Source of the DNA: an uncultured Ruthenibacterium sp.
GTDB lineage: Bacteria > Bacillota > Clostridia > Oscillospirales > Ruminococcaceae
Direction of reading: 5' to 3'
Length of the DNA: 18,370 bases
Assembly (NCBI GenBank): GCA_910587145.1
Contig: CAJUMH010000009.1
Location: forward strand, 1-18,370
Part shown: piece by piece, positions 8,157 through 14,618 of the stretch
How the letters are laid out: every line of letters starts with the position of its first letter
Numbering within the stretch: position 1 is the stretch's first letter
The notes under the pieces: model-generated
Seen by the model: the letters and a program-made list of their open reading frames with translations, nothing else
Databases searched by the model: none
Told to the model about the DNA's origin: nothing
Position numbers and translations under genes: made by a program

Positions 8157-8198
8157 AAAAGAGCGCCCGTGCGGTAAGGAATCGCGCGGGCGCTCTTT
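8157..8198 (-). terminator. Partial terminator or attenuator after the solute-binding protein gene
   Basis: A 16-bp stem (8158-8173 with 8183-8198, one G-T wobble on the plus strand) encloses a 9-base loop and begins 14 bases after the binding-protein stop. Read on the minus strand it ends GGGCGCTCTTTTCC, so the U tract is only four bases. A leaky terminator here would leave abundant binding-protein mRNA and a smaller read-through amount of kinase and regulator mRNA, a common arrangement in such operons. Confidence 0.65.
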
Positions 8199-8211
8199 CT
8201 GGCAGTTTCAA

Positions 8212-9654
8212 TTATTTCGAGGTATCCTGCTCGATCGGATCAAAATTCGGATAAACAATGCGTTCCACACCGCTTTCTACCAGCTTGTCGTAGGCCGCAT
8301 TATAGCGGGTGTTCAGATCTTCGATCGCGCTGTCGATATCCGTGATGCCAAAGATGCATTCCACCACGACGGTGTAATAATCCTTGCCCTCCACCACAAC
8401 GCCCGCGGGCAGCGGCGGCCAGTTCTGGTCGTCGGAGCTGATCGCCAGATTCGGCATCTGGGAGATGGTCTCCGGCGCCTCGGCGCTTTCCACCGCGCTG
8501 GGGATCATCACCGTGCCAAGGCCGGCGGTGTGATACGGGCCCATCACCTCGTCGCTGTGCAGGAATTTCATTACTTCCCACGCTTCATCCGGGTGCTTTG
8601 TTGCGGCGTTGATGCCGATGTTCGAGCCGCCGAACCACAGCTGCTGTTTGCCCTCTACCTTGCCGCTCACGGTGGGCAGCTGCGCGCAGTCCCACTTTTC
8701 TTCCGTGGGGAACTGGTTGGCATAAACGCCCGGCTCGGCGTGGCTGATGGAGATATACATGCCGATCTTGCCGGCCGCAAACTGCGTGCGCATGGGGTCG
8801 ATATCCAGCGATTCGCTGCCGGGGAACGCAACGCCGGTGGCATACATTTCGCGGAACGCCTCTAATACAGGCTTGTAGCTGGAAAAATCGTAAGTGCCGG
8901 TTTTGTAATCAAAGCCGCCGCGGGTGCCGCCGCTGCGCATCACGATCATATCGATGGAGCGCGATACCGAGCTGGCTGCCGATTTGTAGTTGCCGGAGAT
9001 GCCGTAGATGCCCTCGCCGCTCAGCTGTTCGGTGATCAGCTTCGCGTCGGCCACAAGCTCGTCCAGCGTTGCGGGAGGCGCCTTGATGCCCACACGGCTG
9101 AAGATATCCTGATTGTAGAACAAACGCGCGGCCGAAGCGGTATAGGGCAGCGAATAGATGCCGTCGCCGATGGCATTGATGCCCTCTACAAATGCTCCCT
9201 CGCCAAAGCGAGCGCGGTATGCGTCGTCCATAAACGGCGCAAGATCCAGCAGCTGGCCCTTTTCGTTCACGACGATCTCCAGGGGGTCGGAGCCCGACAG
9301 CTGGAACACATCCGGCGCAGGGCCGGTGCTGAACGCAAGATCCAGCATCTGGCTGTAGTTATCGGCGTAAACCTGATAATCGATATAAATGTTTTTGTCG
9401 TTTGTCTGGTTGAACTCCTCGATCAGCGGCGTCATATAGGCCTGATCATGGCGGTTCGTCGTCCAGTATGCGATGGTGATCTTTCCGTCTGCGGCGGCGG
9501 GGGCCGGGCCGGAACCGGACGGAACGCTGCCGGCGGGGGCCGAGCCGGAACCGGCCGGCGTGCTGCCCGCGCTGGGGCTGCCGCCGCAGGCGGCGAGTGC
9601 AAGCGTCAATACAACGGCCAGCGCCGCTGCAAGGATGCGTGTTGCCTTTTTCAT
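8212..9654 (-). CDS. Extracellular solute-binding lipoprotein (sugar ABC transporter, family 1)
   Basis: The product is 480 residues. A lipoprotein signal occupies residues 1-22 (KK, a hydrophobic core, then the lipobox LAAC with C23). A flexible Gly/Ser/Ala/Pro linker (24-56) tethers the mature domain. The mature part begins KITIAYWTTNRHDQAYM and contains PDVFQLSG and GINAATKHPDEAWEVMKFL, typical of family-1 carbohydrate-binding proteins. The start is supported by AAGGAGGAG eight bases upstream. It should capture a sugar or oligosaccharide outside the membrane and deliver it to the permeases encoded at 2508-4347. The kinase and regulator genes lie between it and the permeases, and a hairpin follows its stop. 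The ligand is unknown. Confidence 0.94.
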   Translation of the reverse strand: MKKATRILAAALAVVLTLALAACGGSPSAGSTPAGSGSAPAGSVPSGSGPAPAAADGKITIAYWTTNRHDQAYMTPLIEEFNQTNDKNIYIDYQVYADNYSQMLDLAFSTGPAPDVFQLSGSDPLEIVVNEKGQLLDLAPFMDDAYRARFGEGAFVEGINAIGDGIYSLPYTASAARLFYNQDIFSRVGIKAPPATLDELVADAKLITEQLSGEGIYGISGNYKSAASSVSRSIDMIVMRSGGTRGGFDYKTGTYDFSSYKPVLEAFREMYATGVAFPGSESLDIDPMRTQFAAGKIGMYISISHAEPGVYANQFPTEEKWDCAQLPTVSGKVEGKQQLWFGGSNIGINAATKHPDEAWEVMKFLHSDEVMGPYHTAGLGTVMIPSAVESAEAPETISQMPNLAISSDDQNWPPLPAGVVVEGKDYYTVVVECIFGITDIDSAIEDLNTRYNAAYDKLVESGVERIVYPNFDPIEQDTSK

Positions 9655-9682
9655 GTCGTCTCCTCCTTATGATTGGGGCTGA

Positions 9683-9741
9683 CGCGGCACAGAGGGCCGC
9701 GCTTCAACGTCTTTATGGTATCGCTTTGCCCGCCCTTTGAA
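9683..9741 (-). promoter_or_regulatory. Weak candidate promoter and leader hairpin for the binding-protein gene
   Basis: TTCAAA (9741-9736), an 18-base spacer and CATAAA (9717-9712) each match the sigma-A consensus at four of six positions. A leader hairpin CGCGGC-N7-GCCGCG (9683-9701) lies between it and the ribosome site. The match is modest, and read-through from the hydrolase genes is also possible because I see no terminator after the stop at 9809. Confidence 0.3.
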
Positions 9742-9808
9742 CAGAGAAAATCTTCCGAAGGCAGGTGGAATTTTTTCAGTTTTTGCCGGCGGCAGGCGTT
9801 TTGTTCCG

Positions 9809-10627
9809 TTACGCCAAGCGCGCGGGGTCGTACCAGATGAGCACGCGGTGATTGTAGCGGTATCCGGTGCCGCCGTGCAGCGCGTTCTGCCCTTTTTCGC
9901 CCTTGGTCTCTCCGGACAGAAGCTTATCCGTGGCGTCGATGTAATCCGCGATCGCGGTTTTGTCCATTTTGTCCAGCGCGTCGTGCCCCAGGCATATGGC
10001 GTCGTATTCCGATTCCCGCGCCCACAGGCGGCGCATGCTCTCGTTGTATTCCTTCACCGTGCTGCTGGAATCGCCGCAGTTCAAAAGCAGGCTGTCGTTT
10101 GCCATGTCGCCCGTGAACAGCAGGCGGCTTTCGCGATCCAGAAAGCAGACGGAGCCAAGGCTGTGCCCCGGCGTGTGGATCACCTCTACCGTGCGCCCGC
10201 CCAGATCAAAGACGGCGCCGTCCTCCATCGGGATGCGCCGCACCGGCCCGTTTTTCTGCACAAGGGCCAGCAGCTCCTCTTCGGATGCCTTCGGGTTGCG
10301 CACGGGGCCGCGGCTTTTGGCATACCAGGCACGCGCCTGCTCTCCCTGCGCATAGCCCTGTTCCGAGAGCGCGATATCCAGCGGATGGATATGGATCTCG
10401 CCGAACAGCGCCGCCGCGCCGTCATGATCGAAATGGCCGTGCGTGATGGCCACCGTTACGGGCTTATCGGTAAGGCCGCGCACCGTTTCGGCCGCGTTGC
10501 CGATGCCGGCGCCGCAATCGATGAGCAGAGCGCCGGTGTCTCCCTCCAGCAGATACATATTGTCCAGCTTGTACTCGCTGATGAGCCATGTGCGCGGCGC
10601 GATTTCAATAACCGGTTTTGTCAGCAT
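9809..10627 (-). CDS. Metallo-beta-lactamase-fold hydrolase
   Basis: The product is 272 residues from the ATG at 10627, which has GGGAGG about seven bases upstream. The frame is open further upstream, but that stretch is an arginine-rich read-through of intergenic sequence and of the esterase gene. Metal ligands are visible in order: THGHFDHDG (H63, H65, D67, H68), H155 in HTPGHSLGS, D174 in LLFTGDMAND and a C-terminal LGHD. This is the canonical dinuclear-zinc MBL set, so the enzyme is probably an active hydrolase. The family includes lactonases, thioesterases and phosphodiesterases, and the substrate cannot be chosen from sequence. It lies between the CE15-like esterase and the sugar-binding protein on the same strand, so a role in processing the imported compound is plausible. 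Confidence 0.88.
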   Translation of the reverse strand: MLTKPVIEIAPRTWLISEYKLDNMYLLEGDTGALLIDCGAGIGNAAETVRGLTDKPVTVAITHGHFDHDGAAALFGEIHIHPLDIALSEQGYAQGEQARAWYAKSRGPVRNPKASEEELLALVQKNGPVRRIPMEDGAVFDLGGRTVEVIHTPGHSLGSVCFLDRESRLLFTGDMANDSLLLNCGDSSSTVKEYNESMRRLWARESEYDAICLGHDALDKMDKTAIADYIDATDKLLSGETKGEKGQNALHGGTGYRYNHRVLIWYDPARLA

Positions 10628-10695
10628 ATTGGTTGCCTCCCTGTTTTGCGGAGAACGGGCGTTGCGCCCTCCTAATGTGTAATTCGTTCGTCCAT

Positions 10696-10730
10696 GCCGC
10701 CGCGGTCCGCGCCGTGGCGGCGCTCTTTTT
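10696..10730 (+). terminator. Intercistronic hairpin, terminator-like on the plus strand
   Basis: GCCGCCGCGG (10696-10705) pairs with CCGTGGCGGC (10712-10721) through ten pairs including one G-T, followed by GCTCTTTTT. On the plus strand it would end antisense transcripts. On the minus strand, where the genes lie, it is a hairpin without a U tract between the esterase and MBL genes. Confidence 0.35.
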
Positions 10731-10755
10731 CGCCGCTTTTTGCCCGGCGCCGGCG

Positions 10756-11949
10756 CTACGCATTGTTTTGCTCCAAAAACGCGAGGAACTGCGCCCAATC
10801 CCACGCGGTAAGGTCGTGCCCGCCCTCCCGGCGGTGGTAGCCGACGCCGTCTGTCCGCAGCGGCTCGCCCGCGCGCGGCGCGTCTCCCGCAAGGCCCTGC
10901 CGGCCCAGCAGCCGCCATGCGGCGCTTGCCTCGCAAATGCCGCGCCATTCTGCGTCCGGGTCGCTCCACGCGTCCTGCGTGCCGCTTGTTACATAGCACA
11001 GACGCGGTGCCACGGCGGCAAGCAGCATGTGCTGATCGAAGGGCATTTCCGCTTCGCGCCATGCGTATTGCCCATAGCGCGGGCAGAACCAGTGCGGAAA
11101 GAACGCATTGATGGAGGCTACGTTTTCCCCGCGCTTGCCGCGGGAAAGCGCCGCCCCGGTACATCCGGAATTATTGGCCAGCACGCCGCGAATGCGCGTA
11201 TCCTGCGCCGCGCACCACAGTGCCGTTTTGCCGCCGCGCGAATGGCCCGCCACAGAGATGCGGCCTGCGTCGATGCGCTCGTGCCCGCACAGTACGTCCA
11301 CCATGCGGCTGGCCGCGAAAGCCCACACGCCCAGCGTTCCAATGCCGTTTGCCGCGCGCGGCGCGCCCGGCTCCGTCAGCAGCGCCGCAAGCGCCTCGGG
11401 AAAGCGCGTTTGGTCGTCCGGCTGCGCCTCGCTGGCGTAAAATGCGGCCGCGGCGCGCCCGGAGGCTGCAATTTTTGCCGCCGGCCAATACTCCTGCGCT
11501 TCGTCCCGGTCAATGTCCAGCAGCTGCGGCGTGCCGCCGTGCATGCCCGCCATCATCCGCTGCGTTTCGGCGCGCCATGCCTTTGGGGCCTCTGCCATCA
11601 GCCGCGCCAGCATGGCCTCGTCCGGCTTCGGCGCGGGTGCGGGCGCTTTGTCATGATTGCTGATCATCAGCACGGCGGGCACGCGCTGCGCCGTGCGCGG
11701 CAGCAGCAGCGCCAGGTGCAGGCTCGCCTCGCCCCGCTGCGTGCGCACCGTTACGCGATAGCGCTCCCGCACCGCATCGCAGGCCGTCGCCGCGGTGCGC
11801 TCCAGCAGCTCTGCGCGCGTTTCAAATCCGCCGCGCGGTGTGCGGCCAAAGACGTTTTGCTCCAGCAGCTCGATCAGCTGCTCCCGGCGCTGCGGCCAGT
11901 TTTCGGCCGTTGTCGCCGGGGTACACACGGCAGGTAAATGCTCCTTCAT
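10756..11949 (-). CDS. CE15-like (glucuronoyl esterase family) alpha/beta hydrolase
   Basis: The product is 397 residues. The ATG has AAAAGGAGG six bases upstream. The nucleophile elbow is VAGHSRGGKTALW (S237), matching the SRxGK motif of CE15 glucuronoyl esterases. The CE15-like blocks FPHWF (284-288), MPFDQHMLLAAVAPR (302-316) and REGGHDLTAWDW (374-385, catalytic H378) follow. At the place of the Glu seen after the SRxGK motif in fungal CE15 enzymes the sequence reads NNSGCTGAA (259-267), so N260 appears to replace it. D326 or D330 in TQDAWSDPD could serve as acid instead. No signal peptide is present, so the enzyme is probably cytoplasmic and acts on imported compounds rather than on lignocellulose. 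An acetylxylan-esterase-like or other carbohydrate ester activity is the main alternative. Confidence 0.8.
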   Translation of the reverse strand: MKEHLPAVCTPATTAENWPQRREQLIELLEQNVFGRTPRGGFETRAELLERTAATACDAVRERYRVTVRTQRGEASLHLALLLPRTAQRVPAVLMISNHDKAPAPAPKPDEAMLARLMAEAPKAWRAETQRMMAGMHGGTPQLLDIDRDEAQEYWPAAKIAASGRAAAAFYASEAQPDDQTRFPEALAALLTEPGAPRAANGIGTLGVWAFAASRMVDVLCGHERIDAGRISVAGHSRGGKTALWCAAQDTRIRGVLANNSGCTGAALSRGKRGENVASINAFFPHWFCPRYGQYAWREAEMPFDQHMLLAAVAPRLCYVTSGTQDAWSDPDAEWRGICEASAAWRLLGRQGLAGDAPRAGEPLRTDGVGYHRREGGHDLTAWDWAQFLAFLEQNNA

Positions 11950-12011
11950 GCAGAACCTCCTTTTAAAATAAAACGATCCAAGCGATGCCGCCGCGGGGCG
12001 GCCCCAAGACC

Positions 12012-12080
12012 ATTATAACGCATGCCGCCCGTTATGCAGATACGTATAAATTATGAATCTGTGTTGAAAAAATTATGATT
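12012..12080 (-). promoter_or_regulatory. Candidate esterase/uptake locus promoter with two direct repeats
   Basis: A perfect TATAAT lies on the minus strand at 12017-12012, about 62 bases before the esterase start, without a recognisable -35. About 30 bases upstream of it are two copies of AAATTATGA (plus-strand 12048-12056 and 12070-12078) with a 22-base period, about two helical turns. Spaced direct repeats upstream of a promoter lacking a -35 fit activation by an AraC-type protein such as the regulator encoded at 4593-6194. This is inference from pattern. Confidence 0.5.
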
Positions 12081-12100
12081 CGCGGCCTGCCCGCAGTGTG

Positions 12101-12120
12101 TTCCTGACAAAAAACAGGAA
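12101..12120. repeat. Inverted repeat TTCCTG-N8-CAGGAA
   Basis: Perfect 6-bp arms surround an 8-base A-rich spacer, about 23 bases beyond the outer direct repeat. It may be a further operator element of the esterase promoter or a chance hairpin. The sequence AACTGCCCCG recurs at 12135 and 12165, and I see nothing else clear between 12121 and 12181. Confidence 0.3.
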
Positions 12121-12181
12121 TGCCCCGCAGCGCCAACTGCCCCGGCCGCGCCCTTAATCCGTCAAACTGCCCCGTCAAGCG

Positions 12182-12210
12182 TCCGGTTGCGCCAAACGGC
12201 CGGATTTTTT
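12182..12210 (+). terminator. Possible terminator, plus strand
   Basis: TCCGG-TTG pairs with CAA and CCGGA (with an unpaired ACGG) and is followed by TTTTTT at 12205-12210. No gene on the plus strand is seen upstream of it, so it either ends a small or antisense transcript from the 12020-12180 region or is fortuitous. Confidence 0.35.
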
Positions 12211-12279
12211 CACAGGCCGGAACGAATCTAAAAAATGAAGGGATTTTCCGCGAGGGTTTCCTGCAGAAAGGAGCGCTTT

Positions 12280-12429
12280 ATGAACCATATCATCGGGCAA
12301 AACAGCATCTCATGGATGATGTCATGGATGATGGCCATGCCTGCCCAACGTGCCGGCGGCCGGACGGCCGCGGCAGACAGCGGCTTTTTGCGCACGGCGG
12401 CGCAGCTCCGGGCGGTGCGCGGCCTGTAG
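12280..12429 (+). CDS. Possible 49-residue Met/Trp-rich small protein
   Basis: The ATG at 12280 is preceded by AGAAAGGAG with about seven bases of spacing, one of the better ribosome sites in the window. The product begins MNHIIGQNSISWMMSWMMAM: an amphipathic or membrane-active N-terminal segment containing the duplicated SWMM, encoded by two copies of ATGGATGATG. A basic, alanine-rich tail follows (RAGGRTAAADSGFLRTAAQL). An in-frame ATG at 12235 exists but has no ribosome site. A strong terminator follows at 12575-12616. I do not recognise the family. It could be a small membrane peptide or leader peptide, or a chance ORF; no plus-strand promoter of good quality is visible. Confidence 0.4.
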   Translation: MNHIIGQNSISWMMSWMMAMPAQRAGGRTAAADSGFLRTAAQLRAVRGL

Positions 12430-12574
12430 CTCTCTGCTGCCGTTTGCAAAGAAAAAGACCGCCGCAGGATAAATGCGGCAAAACGCGATGGCGAAAACAG
12501 CGCAAACGCTTTTTTCGGTGCCCTTCTGCGCCCGTGCCCCGGCAAGCGGATGCGGGCGAAACGGCCCAAACAGC

Positions 12575-12616
12575 AAGCCCCGGCAGGCCATCAAGCGATG
12601 AGCCGCCGGGGCTTTT
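12575..12616. terminator. Strong bidirectional terminator
   Basis: AAGCCCCGGC (12575-12584) pairs with GCCGGGGCTT (12605-12614). The stem is extended inside by GGC/GCC and CATC/GATG around the loop AAGC. On the plus strand CTTTTAATTT follows, serving transcripts from the small ORF. On the minus strand it lies just after the ptsI stop codon at 12620 and ends with CTTGCTGTTT. Its placement between converging units supports use by both. Confidence 0.8.
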
Positions 12617-12619
12617 AAT

Positions 12620-14284
12620 TTACTGCGGCGCTTGCGGCGCACAGCCTTTCGCGGACGTTCTGCGAACGGCCGCGCGCAGCGGCAGCACCGCGGCGGGCGG
12701 AACGGAAAGCGCATCAATGCCCATCGCGGCAAAGGCTTGTGTCAGTGACAGATCGGCCGCAAGGTCGCCGCAAATACTGATGGGAATGCCCGCCGCGCGG
12801 GCAGCGTCCGCCGCCAGCTTTACCGCGCGCAGCACGGCCGGGTGGTGCGTGTCGCGGAATTTTTCCAGATGCCCCGATTGCCGGTCGCACGCAAGAAGAT
12901 ACTGCGTTAAATCGTTGGTGCCCACTGAAAAGAAATCCGCTTCCCGGGCCAGCTCTGCGGCAATGAGCACTGCGGCCGGCGTTTCGATCATCACGCCGAG
13001 CGCGGTATCCGCGCGGTACAGGGCCCCCTCCCGCTCCAGCTGCGCCATCACGCTTTGGCAAAGACGCTTGCACTCCCGCACCTCCCACACCGAGGCGATC
13101 ATCGGCAGCAGGATCGCCACGTTGCCGTAAGCCGAGGCGCGGTACAGCGCCCGCAGCTGTGTGCAAAACACCTCGGGGTGCGCAAGGCACACACGCACGC
13201 CCCGCATTCCGAGGGCCGGGTTTTCCTCCCGTGGCAGATCGAAATGAGAGAGCTGCTTATCCGAGCCGACGTCGAGCGTACGGATTACGACCCGCCTGCC
13301 CTCCATTGCGGCGGCGATAGCCCGATACGCCTGGAACTGCTGCTCCTCGGTGGGGCATCCGCCTGCAGCCAGATACAGAAATTCCGAGCGGAACAGCCCC
13401 ACACCCTGCCCGTCGTTTGCCTGCACGGCGGCAAGATCCTCCGGCGCGCCGATGTTGCAGTAAACGTGCAGTACCCGGCCGTCGAGCGTAACGTCCGGCT
13501 GCCCGCGCGCCGCCTCGGCCTGCGCGTGCAGCGTTTGCCGCTGTGCGCACGCCGCGGCAAACGCCGTCAGCGCCGCCGCGTCGGGCTCCACGGCCACCGT
13601 GCCGGCCGCTCCGTCCATCACCGCCATGCGGCCGTCCAGCGCGGGGCCGAGCGCCTCGCCGAGCCCGCAGATGGCCGGAATGCCCATCGTGCGGGCCAAA
13701 ATGGCCGTGTGGCTGCTTGCGGAGCCGCTCTGCGTCAGCAGGCCCAGAAGCCTTGTCTTATCCAGCAGCAGCGTCTCGGAGGGCGTAAAATCGTCTGCGG
13801 CAAGAATTGCCGGCTTGCGCAAAACGATGCCGCCCTCCGAAACGCCCGTTAAGCTGTTCAGGATCTGCCTTGCCACATTTCGCACGTCGTCCGCGCGCTG
13901 CTGCAGATAGGCGTCGTCCGCTGCAGCCAGCAAAGCGGCAAACCGCTCCCGGGCAAGCAGTACCGCGCGCTCGGCGCTGCAGTGCTCGCTTTCGATGGCG
14001 GCGTTCACAAAATCGGCAAAGTCCTCGTCCTTTGCCAGCAGGGCGTGCGCCTCAAACAGCAGGGCGGCTTCTTCTCCGGCCGCCGCGCGCGCCGTTTCGG
14101 CCAGCGCGTTCAGATGTTCTGCCGTTTTTGCCGCCGCGCGGGCAAAGCGGCGTGCTTCCGCGGCAGGGTCGGCTGCCGCCGCAGAGCCGGCCCCGGCGAA
14201 AGCGGCGGCTTCGGCACGCCGGTAAAAACAGATGGGCCCCTGCGCCAGCCCTTCGGAAACGCCTTTGCCCTGTAAGCAGATCAT
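12620..14284 (-). CDS. ptsI: Phosphoenolpyruvate-protein phosphotransferase (PTS enzyme I)
   Basis: The product is 554 residues from the ATG at 14284, preceded by GGGAGGG. A 35-residue upstream extension lacks a ribosome site and family similarity. The N-terminal HPr-binding and phosphohistidine domains carry active-site H192 in SASSHTAILARTMGIPAICG. The C-terminal PEP-binding barrel carries R299 (GLFRSEFLYL), R335 (IRTLDVGSDK), E434 (MIETPAA), N457/D458 (TNDLTQY), R468 (CDR) and C505 (ISICGDLA), each three residues beyond its E. coli counterpart. All catalytic residues are therefore present. It moves phosphate from PEP to HPr for PTS sugar uptake. No ptsH or EII gene is adjacent, so HPr must be encoded elsewhere. 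The stretch after CDR (QSGHLEKFRDTHH) differs from the usual sequence there. Confidence 0.92.
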   Translation of the reverse strand: MICLQGKGVSEGLAQGPICFYRRAEAAAFAGAGSAAAADPAAEARRFARAAAKTAEHLNALAETARAAAGEEAALLFEAHALLAKDEDFADFVNAAIESEHCSAERAVLLARERFAALLAAADDAYLQQRADDVRNVARQILNSLTGVSEGGIVLRKPAILAADDFTPSETLLLDKTRLLGLLTQSGSASSHTAILARTMGIPAICGLGEALGPALDGRMAVMDGAAGTVAVEPDAAALTAFAAACAQRQTLHAQAEAARGQPDVTLDGRVLHVYCNIGAPEDLAAVQANDGQGVGLFRSEFLYLAAGGCPTEEQQFQAYRAIAAAMEGRRVVIRTLDVGSDKQLSHFDLPREENPALGMRGVRVCLAHPEVFCTQLRALYRASAYGNVAILLPMIASVWEVRECKRLCQSVMAQLEREGALYRADTALGVMIETPAAVLIAAELAREADFFSVGTNDLTQYLLACDRQSGHLEKFRDTHHPAVLRAVKLAADAARAAGIPISICGDLAADLSLTQAFAAMGIDALSVPPAAVLPLRAAVRRTSAKGCAPQAPQ

Positions 14285-14377
14285 GAGCTTTCCCTCCCAA
14301 GTGAACAAATCGGTAAACGCTCCGGGCAAAAGGGCTTTGTTTTCTGACGGAACCGCCCGCAAGGCCCGGCTTATTTT

Positions 14378-14415
14378 ATTGTACCACATTCCTTCGGGTT
14401 TGTCGTGCCCGAAGG
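14378..14415 (-). promoter_or_regulatory. Candidate ptsI promoter with inverted repeat operator
   Basis: On the minus strand the perfect inverted repeat CCTTCGGG-N9-CCCGAAGG (14415-14391) is followed seven bases later by TACAAT (14383-14378), about 94 bases ahead of the ptsI start. As at the permease promoter, the repeat covers the -35 position. The rest of 14416-14556 holds GC-rich hairpins but no gene I can support. Confidence 0.45.
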
Positions 14416-14556
14416 CAGCCCTGCCGGACGGCGGCTTTTATCTGCGGCACGGTGCCTTTGCCGCTGCGCGGCGGCAGGGCGGGCGATCCAAAGCCGCTGG
14501 ATCCGGCCGCCTGCCGGCAAAAGGCGTATCTCCCGGCGCAGACCTCTTCACGTTCC

Positions 14557-14580
14557 AAAAACTGTGCGACAGTCGCACAG
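14557..14580 (-). terminator. Intrinsic terminator of the ArsR-AraC regulator gene
   Basis: On the minus strand CTGTGCGA-CTG-TCGCACAG is followed by TTTTT. The perfect 8-bp stem with a three-base loop lies 38 bases after the stop codon at 14619. Confidence 0.85.
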
Positions 14581-14618
14581 GCAGAAAAAGAGTGTCGGTA
14601 TCGGCCAATATCCGCATT

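Noticed and set aside
8020..8211. Upstream start for the kinase at 8211, adding 64 residues
   Set aside because: It would cross the terminator hairpins and has no ribosome site; the ATG at 8019 has GGGAGGG and leads straight into TM1.
6916..8865. 649-codon plus-strand ORF opposite the kinase and binding-protein genes
   Set aside because: Spans two real genes and their terminator hairpin, with composition unlike a protein.
10628..11164. 451-codon version of the MBL gene
   Set aside because: The extension is arginine-rich read-through of the intergenic hairpin and of the esterase gene in another frame.
9737..11937. Long plus-strand ORFs opposite the MBL and esterase genes
   Set aside because: Shadow frames; the catalytic motifs are all on the minus strand.
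12228..12569. 113-codon minus-strand ORF opposite the small Met/Trp-rich peptide
   Set aside because: Basic, low-complexity start and no ribosome site; the opposite strand has the better start context.
12120..13852. Plus-strand ORFs opposite ptsI
   Set aside because: No domain and no start context; ptsI with all catalytic residues is on the other strand.
14285..14389. Upstream start for ptsI at 14389
   Set aside because: It lies at or before the likely transcription start and adds unrelated residues; the ATG at 14284 has GGGAGGG and begins like enzyme I (MICLQGKGVSEG).
14376..14558. 60-codon minus-strand ORF between the regulator gene and ptsI
   Set aside because: No convincing ribosome site; it overlaps the inverted repeat and lies in GC-rich hairpin sequence.
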